Origin: Limnephilus marmoratus
Lineage: Eukaryota; Arthropoda; Insecta; Trichoptera; Limnephilidae
Assembly: GCA_917880885.1 (NCBI GenBank)
Contig: OU862933.1
Coordinates: 10,773,452 to 10,837,451, forward strand
Length of the DNA stretch: 64,000 nucleotides
Direction of reading: 5' to 3'
This document shows, piece by piece, positions 41,898 through 52,432 of this stretch (position 1 is the first letter of the stretch; each line of letters opens with the position of its first letter). The notes beneath the pieces are model-generated. The model made no database searches. It had not been told where the DNA came from and saw nothing but the letters and a program-made list of their open reading frames with translations. The position numbers and the translations under genes are program-made.

Positions 41898-44867
41898 ATG
41901 GGTGATTTGAACGGAGATTTTGACATATCAGAAATTGATTATGAACGTACTCACAATTTTGAAAATTGGTCAAATAAACATGTATTAGGAATTAATAATA
42001 TAACTGCCATTAACCTTAACATTCGATCCTTATCAAAACATTTTGATACTTTCCTCCTAACTATTTCTAGTTCCTTGCGAAATATTGACATAATAACGCT
42101 ATGTGAAACGTCGATAAATGAAAATAATGTAAACCTATACAAAATATCGGGTTTCAACTCTTACTATTTTTGTCGTACAAAAAGATCGGGTGGCGGAATT
42201 ATTGTATACGTGAAGGATCATCTTACATTCGAAAAAATAAATATAGTAACAACTAATTTTGAATGCGTTTACGGCACTATTTCTATTTACAAACATAAAC
42301 GTATACATCTATTGGCAATGTACAGACCTCCAAACACAAATAAAAAATTATTTCTCCATGAACTGGAAACTATATTGGGCAGTATTGACATTAAAGAATC
42401 CTTTTTAATTCTTGGCGATTCGAACGTAAACATTTTACATGAACTCGAACCGATTGTAATCCAATACGAAAACCTAATGGCCAACTTCGGATTTGTCAAA
42501 ACTATTCACGATGTGACACGAGAAGCAGTATTGTCAAACTATATAACGGCTACTTGTCTAGACCATATTTATATAAGAGAGAGGGAGACCATAGAAATCA
42601 GTTCGTGCGTATGTGAAACAATAATAGCTGACCACTACCTAATTGCAACGACGATTTATTTCTCTAACTACGACAAACACACTTTAGACAAATCGCACAC
42701 TGAGTACTATACTGCACTCTCTGAAAAAAAAGTTAATCTATTTATCTCAATCACCGATTGGAATGAAATGCTAAAATTATCTGAACCAAATGTATTGTAC
42801 GAAGAAATGAAATCGAAATTTAAAAATATTTATGAACTAAGTAACATCACAAAATTTAATAAAAAATATCGCAATTATCAAAAAACTTGGATGAATGATA
42901 GCCTCATTGAAAATATACAAACACGAGATACTCTTTGGAGGAAATGGAAAAACTCACCTAACAACAAAAAATATGAAATCGATTTAAAAAAATACAGAAA
43001 TAAATTAAATAAACAAATAATAAACACAAAAAAATTATACTTTAATTATAAATTTAAACACTGTTTCAAAGACATTAAAAAAACATGGAATGAAATTAAT
43101 AAAACTTTAGGTAGGAAAGATAAATCCGGTTGTGATGAAGTCATATCAAAATATTTCTTAAAATCCGAATCGAAAGATGCAGTGGCAGAAAATTTTGCAG
43201 ACTTTTTTGATGAGGGGGTAAATAAGTTATTACATGTATGTGATGTCCGAGCGTCAGAATACACGCCGGAATATTTAAATCACACAATGTATCTACCACG
43301 AGCAAATACAAAGCAAATCGAATTAATTATCGGAGGTATGAAAAATTCCAAGACACCAGGCATAGATTTAATTCGTATGTATGATTTGAAAACACATGTT
43401 AAATTACTTTGTCCTATAATCGCTCACTTAATTAACAGAATAATTGATACGGGCCATATTCCCGATGAACTAAAATATAGCATTGTAAGGCCTATCTTTA
43501 AAAATGGAAATCACTCTTTAATAAACAATTACAGGCCGATTTCCTTACTTCCTGCATTAGAAAAAATCTTAGAAAAATATATATCAATAAATTTAGATAA
43601 ATACTTAAATAATCTGAGTATTATTGATGAATGCCAGTATGGCTTTCAAAAAAATAAAAGTTGCGATAAATTGCTCGAAAAATTTTCTAATCATATAAAT
43701 TCACAACTAAACTGTAAACAACATGTATTGGTTCTATTTATTGATTTCTCAAAAGCTTTCGACACACTTAGCCATTTACAAATAATTAAAGTACTTGAAT
43801 TTATAGGTATCCGGGGTAAACTCCTCTTATTCTTCAAAAACTATTTGAAAAATAGAAAAATGAGTGTTCAGATTTTAAATATAATAAGTAAATCAAGATA
43901 CATCAAATCGGGAGTACCGCAAGGGTCAATTCTAGGTCCAAAATTATATATTATATATGTAATTGCTATGTGTAAGATTTTCAAAAAAGCTCGTCGATTC
44001 ATTTTTGCTGATGATACTGCTCTTGTTGTATCACATGAAAATCCTGAAATAGCTATACAAGAATTACAAAGAGATTTTAACGAGCTTCTCAAATGGGCTC
44101 ATGATGTAGGATTAATTATTAATGTGAAAAAAACCAAATGCATGTACATAAAATCACCAAGTTTGAAAATGTGGAATGTTCCTAAAATAACCGCTCATAG
44201 CTTTGACTGTATACATAGAGGAATTGTTAATGTTTGTGACTGTGAAAAAATAGATTTCACAAATGAATATACTTATCTGGGAATAATTGTTGATAACAAT
44301 TTTAAGTGGGATAAACAAGTGGCTAAAATTTGTAACCAGCTCAGATCCTTAGCTAGTAACTTTTACAAATTAAAATTTATTTTGCCTCATTGTACTCTTA
44401 AACTCATATATTTTTCTATGGTCGAATCCATCCTTAGATATGGTATTCGAACTTGGGGACATGCAAGCACTACTTACATTAAATATATTGAAAATTTACA
44501 AACTGCCATAATAAAAAAAATTGTCACAACAAATATTTACAAACAGAGACATAACTTAAAACTACTGTATGGCTCAGAGAGCCTACTTACAATAAAAGGT
44601 CTCCACTGGTTCACTACTATTATGGATAATATGGGGGAAAGCCCTTACAAACACCTACTTGTACACAAACATACCACAAGATTTAGAGAAGGAAAGGGCC
44701 TAAAAACTCCTCGAATATTAAATAAATATGGAAGCCGTACTCTTGAATATCTAATACCAGTGATTTTCAATAAAATCAATAAAAACATAAAATTTGATAA
44801 AAATGAGAGACTAAGTCCTAAAATGATAAAACTATGGTTAATGAACGAAAACTCCATGTATCTTTGA
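41898..44867 (+). CDS. LINE ORF2: apurinic endonuclease and reverse transcriptase
   Basis: 989 uninterrupted codons. The endonuclease covers about residues 35-255: AINLNIRSLS (Asn41), LCETSI (Glu70), SGGGIIVYV, MYRPPN (Tyr142), ILGDSNVN (Asp174), LDHIYI and ADHYLI, where the usual SDH has become ADH but the catalytic Asp-His remain. Reverse transcriptase covers about 500-780: YRPISLLP, LFIDFSKAFDTL (first catalytic Asp), SGVPQGSILGP and FADDTALV (near residue 700). A C-terminal region (SILRYGIRTWGHAST) follows. The enzyme nicks target DNA and copies its own RNA from that nick in the nucleus. Start chosen as the first ATG upstream of the endonuclease. Confidence 0.93.
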   Translation: MGDLNGDFDISEIDYERTHNFENWSNKHVLGINNITAINLNIRSLSKHFDTFLLTISSSLRNIDIITLCETSINENNVNLYKISGFNSYYFCRTKRSGGGIIVYVKDHLTFEKINIVTTNFECVYGTISIYKHKRIHLLAMYRPPNTNKKLFLHELETILGSIDIKESFLILGDSNVNILHELEPIVIQYENLMANFGFVKTIHDVTREAVLSNYITATCLDHIYIRERETIEISSCVCETIIADHYLIATTIYFSNYDKHTLDKSHTEYYTALSEKKVNLFISITDWNEMLKLSEPNVLYEEMKSKFKNIYELSNITKFNKKYRNYQKTWMNDSLIENIQTRDTLWRKWKNSPNNKKYEIDLKKYRNKLNKQIINTKKLYFNYKFKHCFKDIKKTWNEINKTLGRKDKSGCDEVISKYFLKSESKDAVAENFADFFDEGVNKLLHVCDVRASEYTPEYLNHTMYLPRANTKQIELIIGGMKNSKTPGIDLIRMYDLKTHVKLLCPIIAHLINRIIDTGHIPDELKYSIVRPIFKNGNHSLINNYRPISLLPALEKILEKYISINLDKYLNNLSIIDECQYGFQKNKSCDKLLEKFSNHINSQLNCKQHVLVLFIDFSKAFDTLSHLQIIKVLEFIGIRGKLLLFFKNYLKNRKMSVQILNIISKSRYIKSGVPQGSILGPKLYIIYVIAMCKIFKKARRFIFADDTALVVSHENPEIAIQELQRDFNELLKWAHDVGLIINVKKTKCMYIKSPSLKMWNVPKITAHSFDCIHRGIVNVCDCEKIDFTNEYTYLGIIVDNNFKWDKQVAKICNQLRSLASNFYKLKFILPHCTLKLIYFSMVESILRYGIRTWGHASTTYIKYIENLQTAIIKKIVTTNIYKQRHNLKLLYGSESLLTIKGLHWFTTIMDNMGESPYKHLLVHKHTTRFREGKGLKTPRILNKYGSRTLEYLIPVIFNKINKNIKFDKNERLSPKMIKLWLMNENSMYL

Positions 44868-45054
44868 ATATCTTAATATAGCTGCCTACATATCTTGTTA
44901 TTAGGCAGATATATTGAAATATCTTATATATTATGATTGTAAGTTAAAATATCTAATATTACTATGTGATCTATTCTAATGTTTCCTTAAAACTATAAAT
45001 GTATTTACAAATATTTTCTCAGATATTATATTAAGAATGTTTAAATTGTTAGAA

Positions 45055-45100
45055 CCTGCAGACAAGCTGTCATATGACAGCTTTGTGGGTCTACTCAAAT
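45055..45100 (+). promoter_or_regulatory. LINE 3' hairpin
   Basis: The 3' untranslated region holds aagctgtcatatgacagctt, a perfect 20-base palindrome, extended by agac/gtct. A stem-loop just upstream of the A-rich tail is a typical element recognised by the reverse transcriptase in stringent LINEs. Function is inferred. Confidence 0.6.
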
Positions 45101-45425
45101 TTTTGTACTAAATGTATATGTAATCTAATAAAAAAAAAATAAAAAAAATGAGTAATTACCGTTTCAGGTTACAAACGGATTAAACTCAAATCATTAAATA
45201 CTAACATGCAACATTGATTAGAAACAGTATAAACATATATATGTATAGTTATAATATATAACCTTTACCTTTATAATATATACTTATTTAACTGCCTAAA
45301 TTATTTTACATTATTTATCTATACACTTATCCGACATGGCTTGACCCATGAATTTGATTCACTTGATCTTGCCATGTTTTTCTTGGGTGTTCCTGACTCC
45401 TTTATCATTCATTCATACATAGTAA

Positions 45426-45843
45426 GGGGGCGTTCACGTAACGCAATTTTTTAAGATTTTTGACCCCCCCCCCCTCCCCCCCATGCAACGCGCCGTAACG
45501 TTTTTCCGTACCCCCCTCCCCCCCCTAAACGTTACGTAACGCCCAAGTGACAGTTTTTACCAAAAAGTCGCAATTAAGTTGCGCAAAGCACTGGAAAGTC
45601 GCTTAAAATACCCCTTTTCTTGTTTAAATCGCGTTTGCGGTAATAAATAAAACAAGAGATTTCGAGAACGAAAAGGGTTGCCAACTTGGAAGATTTTAAT
45701 TCTCTAGTTTTTTTTTTATCTAAATCTAAAAAAAACATGTTACTTAACGCGTTGTTTGAACCCCTCCTCCCCACCCCTCGTAACGCACAGTAACGTTTTA
45801 CAAGACCCCCCTTAAGTGCGTTACGTAATACTTGAACGGCCCC
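45426..45843. mobile_element. MITE, TAA duplication
   Basis: 418 bp with inverted termini starting gggg(g)cgttcacgtaacgca (left) and ggggccgttcaagtattacg (right, complement), flanked by TAA (45423-45425, 45844-45846). Repeated gttacgtaacg words and C-runs lie near the ends. It fits PIF/Harbinger-like MITEs. No coding gene; the frame 45574-45774 is not recognisable. Confidence 0.75.
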
Positions 45844-45846
45844 TAA

Positions 45847-46541
45847 GCATAAACCACAGGAATCTCATTTCTACAGCATTCGGTCTATTTGTATCCTTTC
45901 TCTGCTAGTTCCATGCCGTACTGCCTTATATCGGGGTGGGTATTACAGCTTCCCATTATTGTAAAAAGTTATTGATGATGGTAAAAAAAAAAAAAAAAAC
46001 TGTGGGATCGAAGTCAACAAGTAGCACACGCTTGAAACGCTTCAAGCCTGAAGTTTCTTTTGCAAGTCAATATGCCCAATCACTATTAGAAAACAGGGAG
46101 AAAACAAACAACAAAAATTGTGGCATCATAGAATGGCATTCTACGGTAATAATATATTGATACTGTAAAAGATTATGGGCAGTTTATTTTGTTTTGTTGA
46201 GATAATTTTTTTTATCGTTCTTTAATCATTTGTTAACATTTTATCTGCCGCTGAAGGCAAAGTACGTCAAGAAGATTCACAATTTCATTCCGATAAGATT
46301 GTGTTCAATAACACCTAGTCACAGTCTCGTGGGGGTAAACAGGCGATAATCAATGAATCATAAAAAAAATATGTATTAATCCGTTGGTTAGTCATAATTA
46401 AGATGGCGGTTCATCTCATGGTGGGTTTTGGCCTCTTCCACTAATGAAACAAGACATTATCAATCGCTTCCAGTCCTCGTTCACCCGGTCCTTCTCCAAT
46501 TGCCTTCATTCTATATGAACGCTTAATGTTATGGGCGTACA
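45847..46541. other. No gene recognised
   Basis: AT-rich DNA. The 74-codon frame at 45936-46160 has a poly-Lys stretch from an A-run and no known domain. Confidence 0.35.
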
Positions 46542-46545
46542 TTAA

Positions 46546-47256
46546 GAGGGCATTACCAGAGAAAGCCGGAAATACGTCATTTTCAAAAAAGTTTTTAGAC
46601 GTATTGACTCTTTTCCACAAAAAATTATAAATGGATTTCGAAAGATTGTTCTTTTATCTAGTGAAGTTATGTAATAAATTTTTAGATTTTTTTTTAATTT
46701 TTAGTATAATAAGGTTATTATTCCATAGGTCGTTGGCAGATTTGTTAAATTTTCAAAAAAATTTTTGTATTATTACCCATTTCAAATAATGTAATCATGC
46801 AGTAAAATAAATCAATACATTATCTAGCAGAGTTATGTATTAGAAATTTAATTTTAGTTTCAATAAAATCATTAAAAATATGTACGTACATGTGTTTCTT
46901 GACGAAAATTGGTCCATTTGTGTATTTCTTTGCGCACTTACAAACTAATATATTTCAGATTTTTTTAACATTCTTATTAAATTTAGACATTATTGAAAAA
47001 TGATAAATACTTATAATCAAAAAATAACTACAAAAAGTACACTATTTTAATAGTTTTATCATCACGCCTTTCAGCATTTTTGGATGAAGGTATAAATTAA
47101 AGCTAATTTGGATTGAAATAAATTCGATATTGAGTTATAATTTTAAAAAGCTAGTACGGAGAATAATTAATCTTTCTCATTGCAACCGCCCTGCACGATC
47201 GGAAGAACAACTTTCGACGAAATGTGGATTTTCGTCCGCTGGCTGGTTAAACGCTC
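46546..47256. mobile_element. TTAA-flanked element, copy 1
   Basis: 711 bp, closely related to 58593-59290, flanked by TTAA (46542-46545, 47257-47260). The termini are imperfect inverted repeats (gagggcattaccagagaaag against gagcgtttaaccagccagcg). Non-coding and AT-rich. Two copies with separate TTAA flanks show mobility. Confidence 0.8.
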
Positions 47257-47260
47257 TTAA

Positions 47261-47934
47261 GAATATTAGCATAAGTCTGATGCCTCCCTTCTACTGAACC
47301 GGGAATCCCTATATATTATTCCTCAGGGTCTTAGGAAATTTTCCCCCCTTCAATTAAAATTTCTTCATGAAAATTCTCGGTAAACTGGTGTTAGTGTACT
47401 CGTTTGTTTGTTGCCACGTCAATTATTACGCGTATTTACGATGGGACTGCCCTAGCTATCTTGTTATTATTTTTAAATGTGCATATAAATATTATTCTAA
47501 GTACCCTTTTTACATTTCTTGTTTATTCTAACCGGGAATAACGGATGTGGAATTATAGAAAAATGTTTCTATTTTAATTTTATGTACTGTAAATTTGTTA
47601 TTCGGTTGCTTCTACTGAGGTACTTGCTTGGCCATGCTTATTGATGTCCTATGGCAGTCTCTGGGAACTGCAAAATAGTGCAAAATCTTACGATGGTCTG
47701 AGTCTCAATTCGGTTTTCGAAGTTATAGTTCATTTTTACTCAGTTGATTAGTTGGTGTTGGAAGTTGGAATTAGTTATTTTACTAGTAATGTATTCACTA
47801 TGCCCCCTAATCAGCGCTCAAGCCGATCTCCTTTTAACAATGGTTAATAGCCATAATTTAATTAGATTTTGTTATTGTAGTAAAGGAAAATTAAAAAAAA
47901 AAACGTTTTGATAATGTTTCAATTTTTTTTTTTA
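47261..47934. other. No gene recognised
   Basis: AT-rich DNA between a TTAA element and a SINE pair. No domain, RNA gene or inverted repeat recognised. Confidence 0.35.
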
Positions 47935-48305
47935 CATTAGCTCCAATTGGGAGGCAATTAATGCAATAGTAATTTCGGAGACGGGATTGGGTACCGCCGC
48001 CCCGGGAACCTTTATTGGATAACCACTACCTCTGCCATAGGTCACCCCAAGTGGTTCGCTACGTTTGGTGATTTAGCAGGGGTGCCCGAGTTAATGGGGT
48101 AAGGTTTGTCTAGGTACTGGAGGCAGATGACCAGGACACACTGAACCCCAGATTCCTACCCACCCCTTAAACCCTTTTACTTCCCAGAACTCTTCTCTCC
48201 TTCCTTTTCCCCAAAACCCCTCCACACAGCATCCCCAAAGATGACATAGGCCCCGAGGGAAATTATTTTCCTCAGGGCCTCCTATGTGGAGCTCATGTAA
48301 AAAAA
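47935..48305 (+). repeat. SINE family A, plus copy of a tail-to-tail pair
   Basis: Head phrases gggattgggtaccgccgccc and 'ccccaagtggttcgctacgt' lead to a CT-rich body and the tail (cccctccacacagcatcccc, then the hairpin gaaattattttcctcaggg and catgtaaaaaaaaa). The left end begins with a T-run plus 'acattagctcc', a partial inverted tail. Confidence 0.78.
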
Positions 48306-48660
48306 AAACAGAAGGCCCTGAGGAAAATAATTTACCTCAGGGCCTACGTCATCTTTGTGGATGCTGTGTGGAGAGTCTTTTTAGGAAAGGAAGGAGAGGA
48401 AGTTTGGGAAGGAAAAGAGTGAGGGGGGGGGGGGGTAAGAATTTGGGGGTCAGAGTGTCCAGGAGTGACGGAGCGTCCCTGTAACTGCGATGCAAGGCGA
48501 TGTTCCGAGAGAGTACGGCTGGAGAAGTCAAATGACTCCTTCAACCATTCTCTCCCGGTCCGAAGTGGCATGCAGCTGTTGGGTAGACGCATCCGCCGTC
48601 AAACCCGGACGAACCTCACCCCATGAACGCAGGTAGCGAACCACTTGGGGTGACCTATGC
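48306..48660 (-). repeat. SINE family A, minus copy of the pair
   Basis: It abuts the previous copy tail-to-tail. The hairpin 'aggccctgaggaaaataattt' is followed by 'gatgctgtgtggagagtctt', a G-run of 13 at 48423-48435, and the head in reverse up to 'cacttggggtgacctatgcc'. The frames reported here are by-products of the repeat. Confidence 0.78.
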
Positions 48661-48839
48661 CATATTTAGTGCTAGATAATGTCTGTACATTATCTGATAC
48701 CGTGTTCGGACAAATACAACATACGGATAAAAACGGATTCTAATTCTTTTCAATGATTTTTCAAAATTCTAACGATCATTATAGGACAAAGTTATCGATA
48801 ATTTTTAATATCTCGATTATGCACTGTGTGTATCACTAG

Positions 48840-48900
48840 TAAGGCTCTCTGTCTCTCTCCCTCTCTCTCCCCCTCCTCTCTCTCTCACACTCTCTCTCTT
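48840..48900. repeat. CT-rich microsatellite
   Basis: Imperfect (CT)n tract with CCCT interruptions, adjoining the 3' end of the LINE fragment at 48897-49003. Confidence 0.9.
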
Positions 48901-49003
48901 TGCTTTGGCCTCCCGCAACATTCGCCTCCAACTCCTCCTATCCTCAGCGGCTGACTTCCAGTTAGTTACCTGGAGAAGCTGTGCTGCATCCCCTCTTATC
49001 TAG
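48897..49003 (-). pseudogene. LINE ORF2 C-terminal scrap
   Basis: Minus-strand translation gives RGDAAQLLQVTNWKSAAEDR and then RSWRRMLREAKA, a C-terminal sequence common to an abundant insect LINE group (RTE-like, assignment tentative). It runs into the CT/GA microsatellite, which may be its simple-repeat tail. Only about 35 codons remain. Confidence 0.65.
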
Positions 49004-49139
49004 TATGGCTACTTGCCTGTATTTATTGTGGTTGTAATTATTTATTTGCTTCATTTTTTTATAAAACTAAATTAAATTAAATTTGCCGAAATTTTAAAAA
49101 GCAACCACATTTTTTTTTTTGTATTGAAGTAATGTTTTC

Positions 49140-50003
49140 TTTCACCTATGCTGTTCAACTTATATTCAGAAGAAATATTCAATATTGGACTTGTTATAAA
49201 TGGGAAGATTCTGAACAACCTGCGTTATGCAGATGATACAGTACTTCTAACAAGTAACATTGAGGATTTACAACTTTTGCTGAATCAAGTAGTGAAGACT
49301 TGTGAGAATTTTGGGCTAGAACTGAATATAAATAAGACAAAATACATGCTCATAAGGAAAAATAACGCAATCTTTATATTGCTGGAACAAAACTAGAGAA
49401 GGTACAGAGTATTGTATACTTGGGCTGCAATGTAAATGATAGATGGGATCCTTCAGTTGAAATCAAATGCCGCATTGAGCAAGCTCGTGCAACCTTTATC
49501 CGCATGAAAAAAATGTTCTGCAGTCATGATCTCAACCTTGGATTACGAATGCGAATGGTCAGATGCTACGTGTTTTCGATATTATTTTACGGAATGGAAG
49601 CATGGACGCTTACTTAAGAACTAATTAGGCGACTTGAGGCATTCGAGATGTGGATCTACAGAAGAGTACTTAAAATAAGCTGGATGGACAGGGTTACAAA
49701 CGAAGATGTTATGGTTCGGATGAATAAAGAAAAGGAAGTAATTAAAACTATAAAAATCCGAAAACTTCAATATCTTGGACATGTGATGAGACATCCAGAG
49801 AAGTATGAGATCCTGCATCTCATAATGTAGGGAAAGATTGCCGGAAGACGGGGCCCTGGAAGAAGGAGAACCTCATGGCTGAAAAACCTGAGACAGTGGT
49901 TTGGCCAGTCTACCGTGGAGCTGTTCCGGGCCGCAGTAAACAAAGTCCGCATAACCAACATGATAGCCAACGTCCGTTGAAAGGCACAAGAAGAAGAAGA
50001 AGT
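49140..50003 (+). pseudogene. RTE-like LINE 3' half, broken
   Basis: Starts within the reverse transcriptase (SPMLFNLYSEEIF, then catalytic RYADDTVLL near 49228) and continues through LNINKTKYMLI, a frame change near 49390, RMRMVRCYVFSILFYGMEAW, a stop at 49615, WIYRRVLKISWMDRVTNEDV, another stop near 49828, and GRRGPGRRRTSWLKNL. It ends in aagaagaagaag (49988-49999), the simple-repeat tail typical of RTE-type elements. Multiple breaks make it inactive. Confidence 0.82.
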
Positions 50004-50386
50004 TTTTTTTGCACAATTGATGGTAATAATTTAAAATGACTAGAAACAACATCGTTATTAGTTCAAACACTGCTGAATGGTTTTCCTTTGTGGCGCGCCA
50101 CGCTTCCTTCATTTTTTTCTGAGAAACAAATTGTTCAGTAATATAAGGGAAGAAGAACTCAATAAATCATTTTAAAATTGTTAGATACGGCTTTCTTTTC
50201 TGCTCTCTATCAAAAAATATTAAATGTGCCTGATTTAATAAAGCAGAAGGATTAAAAAAATCATATTAAAATTTTTAGGTACGGCTTTTTTCCCGCGCTC
50301 TATATGTATATATACATATATATTAGGTCCTTACATATGAAATTGGCGTTTTGTATGGGAGGAACATAAAGTCGATTTTTTTTTAA

Positions 50387-50731
50387 TCCTACTAATATTA
50401 TAAAGGCGAAAGTTTGTATGGATGTATGTTTGCTACTCTTTCACGCGAAAACTACTCAATGCATTTTAATGAAACTTTACAATAATATAGCTCATACATC
50501 AGAATAGGCTATAGGCTATGACTTAAAGCTCTGACATTATGAAATTTATATGCAAAAATTGCAATAGGTGACACGCGAGCTGTTCGAAAAATGAATGTAT
50601 CGAGCATAGAGGGGGGATAGGATGTGGTGGCAGGGCGGAGGGGGGGGGATGGAGTGGTGATAGGGAAGGTGGAGGAGGCGCTGTGGGTACCCCCCTAATA
50701 CTATGCGAGCGAAGCCGGGGGCAAAAGCTAG
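50387..50731 (+). mobile_element. Helitron-like insertion inside the mariner
   Basis: Begins TCCTACTAATATTATAAAGG after an A and ends ...gccgggggcaaaagctag before a T. These are well-known termini of an arthropod Helitron-like family (5' TC, 3' CTAG, insertion between A and T). Non-coding; the interior is G-rich near 50610-50660. Confidence 0.75.
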
Positions 50732-50745
50732 TATAATATATTTAT

Positions 50746-51421
50746 TTAATCAAAGTATGTACCATTGCTATCTATGCACTTTTGCCATCTCATAGATAGT
50801 TCATCAATCCCTTTACTAAAAAAACCATTCGGACGGGAATCAATAAAATCTTTGAAGGCGGTTTGGACTGCCCCATCGGAGTTGAATTTTTTCCCTTGCA
50901 AGAAGTTATCCAAATTTCGAAAAAAATGGTAATCTGTTGGGACAAGGTCCGGAGAGTACGGTGGATGTCTTAGACATTCCAATTGAAGCTCCTCTAATTT
51001 GGTAGCCGTCTGTTGTGCAGTGTGTAGTCTAGCGTTCTAACCCGCGTTTTTTGATTTGCTTCACTCAATTCGTGAGGTACCCACCTTTCAAGCTTTTTCA
51101 CCTTCCCAATTTGCTTCAAGTGGATTAAAACAGTTTTATCACTAACACCGCAGCCAGCAGCTAACTCGGGCGTGGTTTGCGATGGATCCGCTTCCACAAT
51201 AGCCTTCAATTCTTCATTATCAACTTTGGTCTCCGGCCGTCCACGGGGGTTGTTCTGCAGGTCGAAATTTCCAGAACGAAAACGTTGGAACCAAAAACGC
51301 ACTGTGTTTTCTTTTGCGGCATCGTCGCCATACACATCATTCATCCTTCGAGCCGTTTCTGCAGCACTGGTGCCACGGTGGAACTCGTATCGGTGGAACG
51401 CGATATTTCAAGTTTTCCATT
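50746..51421 (-). pseudogene. Mariner transposase, frameshifted and deleted
   Basis: The minus strand starts near 51421 (MENLK), is frameshifted, and opens as 51344-50994: DDAAKENTVRFWFQRFRSGN and RGRPETKVDNEEL, the two helix-turn-helix regions of mariner, with LIHLKQIGKVKKLERWVPHE. After a deletion the frame 50982-50746 holds HPPYSPDLVPTDYHFF, which contains the third catalytic Asp. The first two Asp residues of the D,D34D triad are lost. About 190 of the usual 345 residues remain. Confidence 0.92.
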
Positions 51422-51715
51422 TTGTAAACTAAATGACGCAAAGAAAAAAACAATTAAGGAAAAAACAAATGAATTATAATTATCGAAACACAAATACATG
51501 AGTAAATAGCTGTATAAATTTGAATTTGGAATTCCTAACCAAAGAGAAGATATTTGAGATCAAAGTTGCCAGTACGGCAAAACGCCAATTTCATATGTAA
51601 GGACCTAATATTAAATGGTTTCATGCCCACACTAAACACCTCTTTGAAAAGTCATTAAAAGCTATTAAAAAAAATTGAAAAATAGCCCATAATCCAACCT
51701 ATCGTAATGTATTTA

Positions 51716-51781
51716 ACCATTTTTTTCATCCCTTTTAGTGACTTTTTGGCAAGTCATTAAGAGGGATGAAAAAAATGGTTG
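51716..51781. repeat. Long imperfect hairpin
   Basis: aaccatttttttcatccc at the left and gggatgaaaaaaatggtt at the right, with further pairing inside (agtgactt/aagtcatt), form a stem of about 29 bp with a small loop. Related sequence recurs near 56400-56425 without the second arm. Confidence 0.8.
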
Positions 51782-51959
51782 GTGGTAAAAAAAGGAGGTG
51801 CTAATATTTAAATTGTGCCCGATTTAATGCCACTAGCAATCATGTATTTGTAAACGGAAGAAGTGTCAATTTTTTCATTGGACGATCTCCAGGACCCCGG
51901 AAATAATATTTTATTTTTAAAATTGACCCTTTCATTGTATATTTACACGTCGTTCCAGA

Positions 51960-52432
51960 ATGGAAAAAAAATCAGTATTGAAGCGAGGAACCACCAGGTA
52001 CCAGAATCGAAATATTGCTTGAAATGGCCCGACGCTGTGCGGAAACGGGCGGTCCGTCTGATAGATTCTCCTAATTTAACAAATGGATTGCTGGGAATGC
52101 TATCATTGTTCTACCGGTAATTTAATGGAAGATGTTCCGAGGAACTAGCGTCATTGATCCCTTCGGCACCGGTGCATAGTCGGAAAACACGCCAAACGCA
52201 TGCCCAATTGACACGGTTGACATTTGTCGCATGACAACGGGTTGCTTCTTCGACTCGTTCTTGTGTTCAACAGCTCGGCTGTGGAACAATTTGCCGGCCT
52301 TTGTGTTTCCTCCTTCCTACAACATGGTGGGTCTCTTCTCAAAAAGACCCTCCACACAGCATCTCAGATGACGAAGGCCCCGAGGTAAATTATTTTCCTC
52401 AGGGTCTGCTGTGTGGAGTTAATGTAAAAAAA
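51960..52432 (+). pseudogene. Jockey/CR1-like LINE 3' end sharing a tail with SINE A
   Basis: The frames give RKRAVRLIDSPNLTNGL, LSLFYR, a stop, FNGRCSEEL and then CSTARLWNNLPAFVFPPSYN, the typical C-terminus of a LINE ORF2. The region ends with aaaaagaccctccacacagc, the hairpin gtaaattattttcctcaggg and ttaatgtaaaaaaaa, which is the same tail as SINE family A. It is 5'-truncated and frameshifted. Confidence 0.78.

Larger units (their letters stand above)
40080..45150 (+). mobile_element. Two-ORF LINE, nearly full length
   Basis: It has a 5' region from about 40080, ORF1 (40241-41320), a 577-bp spacer, ORF2 (41898-44867), a 3' untranslated region with a perfect hairpin and an A-rich tail to about 45150. 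The apurinic endonuclease plus reverse transcriptase and the zinc-knuckle ORF1 place it in the Jockey/CR1/I group; I cannot fix the clade. The open ORF2 points to a recent copy. The exact 5' end and target duplication were not found. Confidence 0.82.
50323..51608 (-). mobile_element. Mariner transposon with internal deletion
   Basis: 1,286 bp with inverted repeats of about 31 bp (ttaggtccttacatatgaaa at the left and its complement at the right), flanked by TA duplications (50321-50322, 51609-51610). It encodes a broken transposase on the minus strand and has a 345-bp Helitron-like insertion at 50387-50731. Confidence 0.92.
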
